DNA of 64,000 nucleotides from an uncultured Pelagibacteraceae bacterium (GTDB lineage: Bacteria; Pseudomonadota; Alphaproteobacteria; Pelagibacterales; Pelagibacteraceae): positions 124,001 through 188,000 of the forward strand of contig CACPQM010000001.1 of NCBI GenBank assembly GCA_902636075.1, read 5' to 3'. The notes beneath the pieces are model-generated. The model was not told where the DNA came from. It did no database searches and saw only the letters and a list, made by a program, of their open reading frames with translations. The position numbers and the translations under genes were made by a program. Every line of letters starts with the position of its first letter. Within the stretch, counting starts at the first letter, position 1. Below are positions 19,580 through 29,688 of this stretch, in pieces.

Positions 19580-20847
19580 TGGAAGATTTTATCAAATCAG
19601 CAAAGAAAGTTTTATTAGGCAATAAAAAAAAAGGATATACATTACCAACCAATAACAAATTGTACCCAGCACAATGGAATTGGGACTCAGGTTTCATTGC
19701 TTTAGGATATTCTCATTTTAAACTTAAATATGCTTTAGATGAAATAAAGACGCTTATAAGAGGTCAATGGAAAGATGGAATGATACCTCATATATTATTT
19801 CACGATTTAAATACTAATTATTATCCAAACCATTCTGTTTGGGCTTGTGGAAATAAAATACATTCATCTGGCATTACTCAACCACCAATTCTTGCAATAA
19901 TTTTAAAACTAATTTTAGATAAAAAAAGAATTAACAAAAAAGATAAACCCGAAATAAAAAAAATAATTAAGGGGATATTAAAATATCACAAATGGTTTAT
20001 TAAATTTAGGGATCCAAATAATTCTGGATTAGTATCAATTTTACACCCCTGGGAGAGTGGCTATGATAATTCGCCATTATGGGATGATCCTATGAGCAAA
20101 GTAAAAGTCCCAAAAAACCTTAAATACAAAAGAGGAGATAACAAAGTTGTTAATCCTGAATATAGACCATTAGATATTGATTACGATAGATACGTAACTA
20201 TCAAAAATCATTTGAGAAAAAATAATTATAATCCAAAAAAACTTTATAAAGCATCTTTATTCAATGTAGTTGATGTTGGTTTTAACTCTATATTTTTGCG
20301 AGCAAATAAAGATCTTCTTAAATTATTAAATACCTTCAATTTGCAAAGTATTGAATTAGAATCTTATATATCAAGATCCGAAAATAAAATTGTAAAATTA
20401 TATAATCAGAAAAAAAATACATTTTTTAACATTGATATAAAAAATAAAAAAAAAATAAACATTCCATCAATTACTCATTATTTTATTTTATTTGCAGATT
20501 TAAAAGACAAAGTATTAAATAATAAAATTATTAAAAACTTAAAAAAACACAGTTCTAAAGAAAAATATTTATTATCAAGTGTAAAACCAAATCACCAAAA
20601 GTTTGAAGAGAAAAGATATTGGAGAGGTCCGGTATGGATTAATTGTAATTGGATAATATATCAAGGGTTAAAAAATAAGAATATTAAATTTGCTAAACAA
20701 ATAAAAAGAAAAACTATTAATTTAGTAAAGCAAAAAGGGTTTAATGAATACTTTAGCTGTAAAACTGGTAAAGGATTTGGTGCAACAAATTTTTCTTGGA
20801 CTGCCGCATTATTTTTAGACCTAATACTTGAAAATAAAAATGACTAA
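19579..20847 (+). CDS. GH63/trehalase-like (alpha/alpha)6 glycoside hydrolase
   Basis: AQWNWDSGFIALGYSHF, RGQWKDGMIPHILFH, HPWESGYDNSPLWDDPM, RYWRGPVWINCNWIIYQGL. Confidence 0.7.
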   Translation: MEDFIKSAKKVLLGNKKKGYTLPTNNKLYPAQWNWDSGFIALGYSHFKLKYALDEIKTLIRGQWKDGMIPHILFHDLNTNYYPNHSVWACGNKIHSSGITQPPILAIILKLILDKKRINKKDKPEIKKIIKGILKYHKWFIKFRDPNNSGLVSILHPWESGYDNSPLWDDPMSKVKVPKNLKYKRGDNKVVNPEYRPLDIDYDRYVTIKNHLRKNNYNPKKLYKASLFNVVDVGFNSIFLRANKDLLKLLNTFNLQSIELESYISRSENKIVKLYNQKKNTFFNIDIKNKKKINIPSITHYFILFADLKDKVLNNKIIKNLKKHSSKEKYLLSSVKPNHQKFEEKRYWRGPVWINCNWIIYQGLKNKNIKFAKQIKRKTINLVKQKGFNEYFSCKTGKGFGATNFSWTAALFLDLILENKND

Positions 20848-21997
20848 TTACAATTGGAATTATCCAACAACTGTTTGGGTAGGCAAAGATAGAGCTAAGG
20901 ATTTAGAAAAGGCTTGTGATGAAATTAAAACTTTAAATCCATTATTAGTAACAGATAAAGACTTAATCAATTTAGAATTTATAAAAGATTTAATTAATGA
21001 TTTAGAAAAGAAATTTAAATTATCTACTTTTTCTAATTTCTCAGGAAACCCTACGGGTGAGAATGTTGATGAAGGCGTTGAACTATTCAAGAATAATAGT
21101 TGTGACAGTGTAATAGCTATTGGAGGTGGAAGTGCATTAGACGTGGGTAAAGCCATTGCTTTTATGTCTGGTCAATCTAGACCTATTTGGGATTTTGAGG
21201 ATATTGGTGATTATTGGAAAAGGGCAGATGAAAAAAATATTTCTCCAATAATTGCAGTTCCAACAACTGCTGGAACTGGTTCTGAAACTGGCAGAGCATC
21301 AGCAATAATTAATGCAAAAACTGGAATAAAAAAAATTATTTTCCACCCAAAATTTTTACCATCTATTGTCATATTGGACCCAGTTCTTACTAAAGATCTT
21401 TCTCCCCGATTAACAGGAGCGACAGGAATGGATGCATTAGCGCATAATTTAGAAGCATTTTGTGCACCTGGCTTTCACCCAATGGCTGATGGAATAGCAA
21501 TTGAAGGAATGAGGTTGATAAAAAAATCACTTTTGAAAGCTGTTAAAGATGGAAGTGATCTAGATGCTAGATCAGATTTGTTAGCTGCAGCAAGTATGGG
21601 ATCTACTGCATTTCAAAAAGGCTTAGGAGCCATTCATTCACTTAGCCATCCACTAAATGCTCAATTTAATCTTCATCACGGATTATCTAATGCAATATTT
21701 ATGCCTTATGTTTTAACTTTTAATAAAGAAAATATTGAGGAAAGAATAATTTCTATATGTGATTACCTTAACTTAAGTAAAAGTTTTGATGCTTTTCTTG
21801 AATGGATATTAGAGCTAAGAAAAGAATTAAATATTCCACATAAACTATCAGACTTAATAGAGGCAAAAAAAATGAACTTAGATGATTTATCAAAGATGGC
21901 TCTTGATGATCCATCAACATCTTCAAATCCAAAAAAATTGACTATAAATGATATGAAAGCTATGTATGAGCATAGTATTTCAGGAGATTTATTTTAA
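20840..21997 (+). CDS. Iron-containing (type III) alcohol dehydrogenase
   Basis: AIGGGSALDVGKAIA, VPTTAGTGSETGRAS, HSLSHPLNAQFNLHHGLSNAIFMPYV; start at ATG 20840 overlapping previous stop. Confidence 0.85.
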   Translation: MTNYNWNYPTTVWVGKDRAKDLEKACDEIKTLNPLLVTDKDLINLEFIKDLINDLEKKFKLSTFSNFSGNPTGENVDEGVELFKNNSCDSVIAIGGGSALDVGKAIAFMSGQSRPIWDFEDIGDYWKRADEKNISPIIAVPTTAGTGSETGRASAIINAKTGIKKIIFHPKFLPSIVILDPVLTKDLSPRLTGATGMDALAHNLEAFCAPGFHPMADGIAIEGMRLIKKSLLKAVKDGSDLDARSDLLAAASMGSTAFQKGLGAIHSLSHPLNAQFNLHHGLSNAIFMPYVLTFNKENIEERIISICDYLNLSKSFDAFLEWILELRKELNIPHKLSDLIEAKKMNLDDLSKMALDDPSTSSNPKKLTINDMKAMYEHSISGDLF

Positions 21998-22782
21998 TGA
22001 AAAAAATACTAATAGTTGAGGGAAATTTAAGAGAGGAAAATCAGAGTTTTACTGATGGTGGAATTAAAACACATACAGAAAGTCTTAAAGATAGCATAGC
22101 CTATTTTACTGATAAAATTGAAATAGATGTTGTAAATCCCTCATCTGATAAAAATATTTCTGAAAAAGTAACTGATCTCAATAAATATGATGGACTAATA
22201 TGGGGTGGGAGTAGTCTAAATATTTATAATGATACCATCGAAATAAGAAGACAGATCGAATTTATGAGAGAGTGTCAAAAAAAAATTAAAAAAATATTAG
22301 CTATTTGCTGGGGACTTCAGGTTGCTGTTACGGTAGCAGGAGGTCAAGTAAAAAGATGTACTAACGGATCTCACAGAGGTATAGCACTAAACATTGAAAT
22401 AAATAATGAGGGATTAAAACATCCAATATATAAAAATAAAGATAAAATTTTTAATACACCTGCTTTTAATTTTGATGAAGTTGCAACATTACCAAAAAAT
22501 TCAAAATTACTAGCCTCAAATCCTGTAAATAAAGTTATGGGAGTAAATTTTCAGTCTGCAATAAGTGATATATGGGGTATTCAATATCATCCTGAAATAA
22601 CTTACGATAAAATGATAAGCCTTATACATTTCAGAAAAGAACGACTTTTAAACAATAATGCCTTTGTAGATGAGCAAGAGATAAATAATCATGTAAGAAT
22701 GATTGCTGAAGAAAATAAGATTACAAATAAAGATCTTAGAATGCGTGAACTTGAAAACTGGCTTAATTATCTTTTAAAATAG
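21997..22782 (+). CDS. Class-I glutamine amidotransferase (GMP-synthase-GATase-like)
   Basis: Nucleophile motif [28 protein letters not shown]. Confidence 0.75.
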   Translation: MKKILIVEGNLREENQSFTDGGIKTHTESLKDSIAYFTDKIEIDVVNPSSDKNISEKVTDLNKYDGLIWGGSSLNIYNDTIEIRRQIEFMRECQKKIKKILAICWGLQVAVTVAGGQVKRCTNGSHRGIALNIEINNEGLKHPIYKNKDKIFNTPAFNFDEVATLPKNSKLLASNPVNKVMGVNFQSAISDIWGIQYHPEITYDKMISLIHFRKERLLNNNAFVDEQEINNHVRMIAEENKITNKDLRMRELENWLNYLLK

Positions 22783-24450
22783 ACCTTCTGTTTCACCTTT
22801 TTCATTAATACAGATTGAGTCCGCAGCTGGCACTTTTGGCAATCCTGGCATTGTCATTATTGCACCGCATACAACAACGATAAATTCTGCTCCTGATGAT
22901 AGTCTTACTTCTCTTATTGGTAATACATGACCTGAAGGTGCTCCCTTTAGATTTGGGTCAGTGGAAAAACTATATTGAGTTTTTGCAATACAAATTGGTA
23001 ATGATTGGTAACCTCTTTCTTCAAAAGCTTTTAATTGTTCCCTTATTTTAGTATCTGCTACTACTTCGCTTGCTCTATAAAGTTCCTTGGCAATTGTTTC
23101 TATTTTTTTAAATAACGAAGTTTTATCATCATATAAAAATTTAAAATCACTATCTTTTTCACATAGTTCAACTACATCATTTGCTAAATTAGTTGCACCT
23201 TCTCCACCTTTTTCCCAATGCTTTGATATAGAGGCTTTAATATCCTTTTGTTCACAAAATTGGGTAACTTCATCAATTTCTTTATCAGTATCTAAAACAA
23301 AGTGGTTAATAGCTACTGTTACAGGTAATCCAAATTTTTGAATATTTTCTATATGTCTTTCTAAGTTAACCAATCCTTTTTTAACTGCATCTACATTTTC
23401 ATTTTTTAATTCATCTTTTTTAACTCCTCCATGCATTTTTAGAGCTCTTATAGTTGCAACAATCACAACACAACTTGGTTTTAATCCTGATTTTCTACAT
23501 TTAATATCTAAGAATTTTTCTGCTCCTAGGTCAGCTCCAAACCCTGCTTCTGTTACGACATAATCTGAGAGTTTTAATGCTGTCTTAGTTGCTAAAACTG
23601 AATTACATCCATGAGCAATATTTGCAAATGGTCCACCATGAATTATAGCAGGATTGTTTTCCAAGGTTTGTGTAACATTTGGTCTAATAGCGTCTTTTAA
23701 CAATACAGTCATTGGACCCTGCGCGTTTAAATCTTTTGCATATATCGGTTTTTTATCTCTAGTATAAGCAACAGTAATATTACCAATTCTATTTTCAAGA
23801 TCATGCAAATCATTTGATAAACAAAAGATTGCCATTATTTCTGACGCAACAGTAATATCAAAACCATCTTCTCTTGGAAATCCATTCGCAACACCACCAA
23901 GATTAATATTTATAGATCTTAAAGCTCTATCATTCATGTCGAGAACTCTTTTCCAAACTATTCTTCTGACATCTATATTTAGTTTATTTCCCCAATATAT
24001 GTGGTTATCTATTAATGCAGATAAAAGATTATGCGCAGATGTAATTGCATGAAAGTCTCCTGTGAAATGAAGATTTATTTGCTCCATAGGAACTACTTGA
24101 GCATAACCACCACCAGCAGCCCCACCTTTCATTCCAAAAGAAGGACCAAGACTTGGTTCTCTTAAACAAACAATAGATTTTTTACCTATTTTGTTTAATC
24201 CATCTGACAATCCTACAGAAGTTGTTGTCTTTCCTTCCCCTGCCGGAGTAGGTGTAATTGCTGTTACTAGAATTAATTTTCCATCTTTTTTGTCTTTAAA
24301 TTTTTCTAAGTATTCAAGTTTGATTTTAGCTATATATCTGCTTATTGGACTATATGCCTCAGTTTTGTCGGGTACTCCCACTCCATCCAAAATTTCTTGG
24401 ATAGGTTTCATTTTTGCTTCTCTAGCAATTTGAATATCTGATTTTGACAT
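22774..24450 (-). CDS. fhs: Formate-tetrahydrofolate ligase
   Basis: [56 protein letters not shown]. Confidence 0.95.
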   Translation of the reverse strand: MSKSDIQIAREAKMKPIQEILDGVGVPDKTEAYSPISRYIAKIKLEYLEKFKDKKDGKLILVTAITPTPAGEGKTTTSVGLSDGLNKIGKKSIVCLREPSLGPSFGMKGGAAGGGYAQVVPMEQINLHFTGDFHAITSAHNLLSALIDNHIYWGNKLNIDVRRIVWKRVLDMNDRALRSININLGGVANGFPREDGFDITVASEIMAIFCLSNDLHDLENRIGNITVAYTRDKKPIYAKDLNAQGPMTVLLKDAIRPNVTQTLENNPAIIHGGPFANIAHGCNSVLATKTALKLSDYVVTEAGFGADLGAEKFLDIKCRKSGLKPSCVVIVATIRALKMHGGVKKDELKNENVDAVKKGLVNLERHIENIQKFGLPVTVAINHFVLDTDKEIDEVTQFCEQKDIKASISKHWEKGGEGATNLANDVVELCEKDSDFKFLYDDKTSLFKKIETIAKELYRASEVVADTKIREQLKAFEERGYQSLPICIAKTQYSFSTDPNLKGAPSGHVLPIREVRLSSGAEFIVVVCGAIMTMPGLPKVPAADSICINEKGETEGLF

Positions 24451-24578
24451 TTAGTTTAAAATTTATAATTGTTTAATGTGCAAAATGTCTATACTTTTTT
24501 GGTTTGATTTTAAACATCTAAAAAATATATATATAAAAAATAAGAAAAAATTTATGTTTAATTGGATAAAATTATAAA

Positions 24579-25835
24579 ATGCAAAAATACTCTGTTTTTA
24601 GCCTCATTAAAAATGCATTCTCAGATCATCAGAATTGGGAAGTAGCATGGAAAGATCCAACTCCTAAAAAAGAATATGATGTGATTATCATAGGTGGCGG
24701 GGGTCATGGTTTAGCAACTGCATACTACTTAGCTAAGGAGCACAATATTACAAATGTAGCTATCATTGAAAAAGGCTGGATAGGTGGAGGTAATGTTGGA
24801 AGAAACACTACAATAATTAGATCAAACTATATGCATGATGACAATGCTTTGTTCAGTGAATTTGGTATGGATTTGTGGAGAAAGATGAGTCAGGATTTGA
24901 ATTACAATGTCATGTTTTCTCCAAGAGGAATAATAAATCTTGCCCATTCAGATGCACAAATGAATGCGTACTCTAGAAGAGGAAATTCAATGCGATTAAA
25001 TGGGATTGATGCAGTTTTATTAAATAGGGAAGAGGTTCAAAAAAAAATTCCAATGGCAGATTTTTCTGACAATGTGCGATTTCCAATTTTTGGAGGTTTG
25101 ATGCAACCAAGTGCTGGGACTGCTAGACACGATGCTGTTGCTTGGGGATATGCAAGACAAGCAGACTCAATGGGTGTTGACATAATTCAAAATTGTGAAG
25201 TTACAGGATTTGATGTTACTAACGGAAAAATAGTTGGTGTAAGAACTTCCAGAGGAGATATCAAAGCGAAAAAAGTTGGTTTGTGTGTTGCAGGTAGCAC
25301 AAATATTTTAGCAGAAATGTTAAATATGACACTACCAATTGAAACTCATCTCCTTCAAGCATGTGTATCAGAACCTGTAAAACCTTTGCTTGACCATGTA
25401 GTTACATTTGGTGCAGGTCACTTTTATTGTAGTCAATCAGATAAGGGAGAGATGGTTATGGGTGGAGACTTGGACGGATACAATAGTTACTCACAAAGAG
25501 GAAATTTACCAACACTCCAACACGTATTGACTGAAGGTATTGCAATGTTTCCATTTCTAAGCAAATTGAAAATGCTTAGAACTTGGGGTGGAATTATGGA
25601 TATGTCAATGGACGGTTCACCAATTATTGATAAAACACATATTGATGGCTTATACTTAAATTGTGGCTGGTGTTATGGTGGATTTAAAGCTACTCCTGCT
25701 TCAGGTTGGACTTTTGCACATACAATTGCGCAAGATAGAGTTCATGAATTAAACTCAGGTTACAGTTTAAATAGATTTAATACTGGTGATTTAATTGATG
25801 AAAAAGGTCTTGGTACCAAAACTTGGATATCTTAA
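24579..25835 (+). CDS. soxB: Sarcosine oxidase beta subunit
   Basis: DVIIIGGGGHGLATAYYLAKEHNITNVAIIEKGWIGGGNVGRNTTIIRSNY. Confidence 0.92.
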   Translation: MQKYSVFSLIKNAFSDHQNWEVAWKDPTPKKEYDVIIIGGGGHGLATAYYLAKEHNITNVAIIEKGWIGGGNVGRNTTIIRSNYMHDDNALFSEFGMDLWRKMSQDLNYNVMFSPRGIINLAHSDAQMNAYSRRGNSMRLNGIDAVLLNREEVQKKIPMADFSDNVRFPIFGGLMQPSAGTARHDAVAWGYARQADSMGVDIIQNCEVTGFDVTNGKIVGVRTSRGDIKAKKVGLCVAGSTNILAEMLNMTLPIETHLLQACVSEPVKPLLDHVVTFGAGHFYCSQSDKGEMVMGGDLDGYNSYSQRGNLPTLQHVLTEGIAMFPFLSKLKMLRTWGGIMDMSMDGSPIIDKTHIDGLYLNCGWCYGGFKATPASGWTFAHTIAQDRVHELNSGYSLNRFNTGDLIDEKGLGTKTWIS

Positions 25836-26105
25836 ATGCTCTATATATTCTGTCCACATTGTGGATCAAGATCACAGAATGAGTTTGCTTATGGCGGAGA
25901 TGCAACAGTAAAACGACCAGAGCTTAACAAGGAAATTAGTGACCAAGAGTGGAATAATTTTGTTTATTTAAGAAAAAGTCCTAGAGGAAAACACCTAGAG
26001 TTATGGCACCATATATCTGGCTGCAGACAATGGATAAAAGTTGAAAGAGATACTTCAACTCACGAGATTTTTAAAACCTATAAAGCAGATGAACTGACTG
26101 AATAA
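25836..26105 (+). CDS. soxD: Sarcosine oxidase delta subunit
   Basis: CPHCGSRSQNEFAYGGDA; HLELWHHISGCRQWIKVERDT. Confidence 0.92.
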   Translation: MLYIFCPHCGSRSQNEFAYGGDATVKRPELNKEISDQEWNNFVYLRKSPRGKHLELWHHISGCRQWIKVERDTSTHEIFKTYKADELTE

Positions 26106-29101
26106 TGTCACAAGATTTTAGATTAGATAACATTGGAATGGTAAATAGAAATAAAAAAATTTCTTTTACATTTAATGGTAAAAAATATTTTGGTTATGAA
26201 GGAGATACTATTGCTTCTGCTTTAATAGCAAATGGAGTGCATCTTGTTGGGAGAAGTTTTAAATATCATAGACCTAGAGGTTTCTTTGGAGTTGGTGTTG
26301 ATGAACCTTATGCAATTTTACAATTAGAAAGAAATAATGAGAGAGATCCTAATATTAGAGCTACTGAACAGGAGATTTTTGAAGGTTTAGAGGTTAAAAG
26401 TGTAAATTGTTGGCCTAGTGTAAACTTTGATATTGGAGCAATTAATAATTTCTTAAAAATGTTTTTTCCAGCCGGGTTTTATTATAAAACTTTTATGTGG
26501 CCACCAAGTTTCTGGTACAAAATTTATGAACCTTTCATTAGAATGGCAGCAGGTTTTGGAGAAGCATCTATCAAACATGATAAAGAAAGATACGAGCATA
26601 AATATGAATATTGTGATTTATTAATCACTGGATCAGGACCTTCAGGTTTAGCTAGTGCATATGCAGCAGCAAAAAATGGTGCGCGTGTAATTTTAGCTGA
26701 AGACAAACCTAGGTACGGAGGTAGCTTGTTAACTAGTGATGTAAATATTGGTAATCAAACTGGTGCTGAATGGTCAGAGAAAATAATTACTGAGTTAAAG
26801 TCAATGTCAAATGTGATTGTAAAAAATAGATCACAAGTATTTGGTTATTATGATCATAATATGTTGGTAATGTCGGAACGAATAAGTGATCACTTGCCTA
26901 AAACCCAAAAATATTTACCTAAACAACGTTTGTGGTACATAAGAGCAAAAGAAGTTCTTATTTCATCAGGTTCAATTGAAAGACCATTAGTATTTGGTAA
27001 CAATGATACCCCAGGTGTAATGTTATCTTCGGCAGCTAAAGAATACATAAAGGTCTATGGAGTTTTAGTTGGGAAAAAACCTTTGATATTTACTAATAAT
27101 GACAGTGGATATGAAACCGCTATAGAGTTCAAAAAAAATGGTGTTAATCCATTAATTTTAGACACTAGAAAAGAACCATCTTCTGACATTATTACTGAAG
27201 CAAAAAATTTAGGAATTGAAATTAAATATTCTTATGTGGTAGTTGCTGCTAAAGGATACAAAAAAGTTAAATCAGCTGATATTGCAAAAATATCTGATAA
27301 TAAAAAAGATTTATCAAATATAGAAAATATTGAATGTGATTGTATTTGTGTTTCAGGGTTTTGGACGCCATCAATTCATTTAGCATCACAATCTGGAAAT
27401 AAATCTGAATTTAATGAGAAAATAGATGCATTCATTCCAAAAAAATCTAAACAGAAAGAAAATACTATTGGTTCAGCAAACGGTAAATTTACTTTAGAGG
27501 AAACTATTAATGAAGCATTCAATAAAGGATACGAAGTCTCAAACAAAATAACTGAAAATAATAATAAAGTTTCTGTTCCAACAGTAGTTGAAAAAAAATC
27601 TACAGAGCATGACAAGTTTTGGTGTGTTCCATTACCAAAAGGTAAATCTTACAAAAGATTTTTAGATTTTCAAAACGATGTGGCTGTATCAGATATAGAG
27701 TTGGCATTAAGAGAAGGTTTTAGATCAATCGAACATGTAAAAAGATATACCACCCTTGGAATGGCCACAGATCAAGGAAAAACAAGTAATCTTAATGGTT
27801 TACAATTAGTGTCAGACATTGAAAATAAAGTTGTACCACAAGTTGGCCACACAACATTTAGGCCACCTTATACACCTGTTTCAATTGGAGCAATTGTGGG
27901 AAGAGAAGTTGGCAAGCATTCTAAACCAACAAGAAAATCACCAATGCACGAGTGGCACGAAAAAAATAATGCAGTATTTGTTGATGCTGGAGTTTGGTTG
28001 AGACCAAGATACTATAAGCAAGGAAATGAAACATTATTTGAAGCCTCAAAAAGAGAAGCAAAAAATGTAAGAAAAAATGTAGGTGTATGTGATGTAACTA
28101 CTTTAGGAAAAATAGATGTTAAAGGTCCCGATGCTGCAGAATTTTTAAATAGAGTTTATACTAATGCATGGCTTAAACTTCCAGTTGGTAAAGCAAGATA
28201 TGGAGTGATGTTAAGAGAAGATGGAATTGTTATGGATGACGGAACAACAACAAGAATTTCTGAAAATCATTACCACATGACAACTACAACAGCTCAGGCG
28301 GCCAATGTCCTATCTCATTTAGAATATTATTTGCAACTAGTTTGGCCAGAATTAAATGTTAATGTGGTTTCAACAACAGAGCAGTGGGCTGGTGCTGCAA
28401 TAGCAGGCCCAAATTCAAGAGCATTACTAATGAAATTATTTCCAAATACCGATGTATCTAATGAAGGTCTCCCATTTATGGGTTACAAAGAGGCTGATTT
28501 ATTTGGTATTCCGGCAAAAATTTATAGAATTTCATTTTCAGGAGAACTTGCTTATGAAGTTAACGTGGAATCAGACTTTGGTAATTTCATGTGGGAAAAA
28601 ATTATTGAAGTTGGTAAAGAATTTCAAATACAGCCATATGGAACTGAGGCACTATCTACTTTAAGGATAGAAATGGGTCACGTTGCTGGCTCTGAGCTTG
28701 ATGGTAGAACAATTCCTCATGATGCATCGCTTGAAGGTTTAGTAAGTAAGAAAAAAGACTTTATTGGTAAAAGATCTTTAAGCAGATCAGCTTTTACAAA
28801 ACCAGATAGAGAAAAAATAGTAGGTGTTGTTCCATTAGACAAAACAACAAGTATTCCTGAAGGCTCATATATTGTTAAAGACCCTAAAGCAAAACTTCCA
28901 AACCCTAAATTAGGTCATGTCTCAGCATCATGTTGGAGTGTTGAGTATGATAATCCATTCTCACTTGCGATAATTAAAGATGGTAAAAATATGATAGGAC
29001 AAAAGCTATTTGCTATGTCACCTTTAAAAAACAAAACTATTCCTGTGGAAATTGTTTCATCGCATTATGTTGATCCTGAAGGAAAGAGAGTAAGAGCATG
29101 A
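26105..29101 (+). CDS. soxA: Sarcosine oxidase alpha subunit
   Basis: 998 aa; GRSFKYHRPRGFFGVGVDEPYAIL; C-terminal GcvT domain; operon position. Confidence 0.93.
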   Translation: MSQDFRLDNIGMVNRNKKISFTFNGKKYFGYEGDTIASALIANGVHLVGRSFKYHRPRGFFGVGVDEPYAILQLERNNERDPNIRATEQEIFEGLEVKSVNCWPSVNFDIGAINNFLKMFFPAGFYYKTFMWPPSFWYKIYEPFIRMAAGFGEASIKHDKERYEHKYEYCDLLITGSGPSGLASAYAAAKNGARVILAEDKPRYGGSLLTSDVNIGNQTGAEWSEKIITELKSMSNVIVKNRSQVFGYYDHNMLVMSERISDHLPKTQKYLPKQRLWYIRAKEVLISSGSIERPLVFGNNDTPGVMLSSAAKEYIKVYGVLVGKKPLIFTNNDSGYETAIEFKKNGVNPLILDTRKEPSSDIITEAKNLGIEIKYSYVVVAAKGYKKVKSADIAKISDNKKDLSNIENIECDCICVSGFWTPSIHLASQSGNKSEFNEKIDAFIPKKSKQKENTIGSANGKFTLEETINEAFNKGYEVSNKITENNNKVSVPTVVEKKSTEHDKFWCVPLPKGKSYKRFLDFQNDVAVSDIELALREGFRSIEHVKRYTTLGMATDQGKTSNLNGLQLVSDIENKVVPQVGHTTFRPPYTPVSIGAIVGREVGKHSKPTRKSPMHEWHEKNNAVFVDAGVWLRPRYYKQGNETLFEASKREAKNVRKNVGVCDVTTLGKIDVKGPDAAEFLNRVYTNAWLKLPVGKARYGVMLREDGIVMDDGTTTRISENHYHMTTTTAQAANVLSHLEYYLQLVWPELNVNVVSTTEQWAGAAIAGPNSRALLMKLFPNTDVSNEGLPFMGYKEADLFGIPAKIYRISFSGELAYEVNVESDFGNFMWEKIIEVGKEFQIQPYGTEALSTLRIEMGHVAGSELDGRTIPHDASLEGLVSKKKDFIGKRSLSRSAFTKPDREKIVGVVPLDKTTSIPEGSYIVKDPKAKLPNPKLGHVSASCWSVEYDNPFSLAIIKDGKNMIGQKLFAMSPLKNKTIPVEIVSSHYVDPEGKRVRA

Positions 29102-29685
29102 CGGTGATTTCTGCATTACAAAATGTCCATATCGAGGGGTCATTTGGAAACTTTGAAAATAAATCTGAAAATGAATTATTAAAAATTAAAGAATTAAAAA
29201 ATTTATTAATTGTTCAAATAGTTCAATATAAAAATTCTTCAATTAAAATTGACGATATAAATTTTAACAATTTAAAATTTGTAAATCAGGCACAAAAAGT
29301 AGTTTCAAATGAAAATATAAGAGTTTTGTGGAACTCACCAAATAATTGGCTTTTAGTTTCTCATGAAAAAGAATTGTTAAAAGAAATTTACAGTACTTAT
29401 AATGAAAATGATTTTGCTGTTACAGACCTTTCTCATTCAAAAGCAACAATCGAATTAGAAGGACCATACGTAAAAGAAGTTTTAAAAAAAGGATGTCCTT
29501 TTAATTTTAACATTTTAACAAAAAATATGAGTATTAACTCAGCTTATAATGGAATTTCTTTTATAGTTGATATGGTTGAAAATGAACCAGAAAAAGCAAG
29601 AATTTTTTCTCTAAGGAGTTTTGGAGAATCTCTATACCATTCTATCACTGATGCTTCTTTAGAATTTGGTTATAAGTGTAATTAG
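29098..29685 (+). CDS. soxG: Sarcosine oxidase gamma subunit
   Basis: 195 aa, ATGA overlap with soxA; VTDLSHSKATIELEGPYVKEVLKKGCPFNF. Confidence 0.85.
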   Translation: MTVISALQNVHIEGSFGNFENKSENELLKIKELKNLLIVQIVQYKNSSIKIDDINFNNLKFVNQAQKVVSNENIRVLWNSPNNWLLVSHEKELLKEIYSTYNENDFAVTDLSHSKATIELEGPYVKEVLKKGCPFNFNILTKNMSINSAYNGISFIVDMVENEPEKARIFSLRSFGESLYHSITDASLEFGYKCN

Positions 29686-29688
29686 TTA

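Noticed and set aside
24451-24578. A/T-only runs and TATATATATA tract between fhs and soxB
   Set aside because: Ordinary AT-rich divergent promoter DNA in a low-GC genome; no repeat unit or structure
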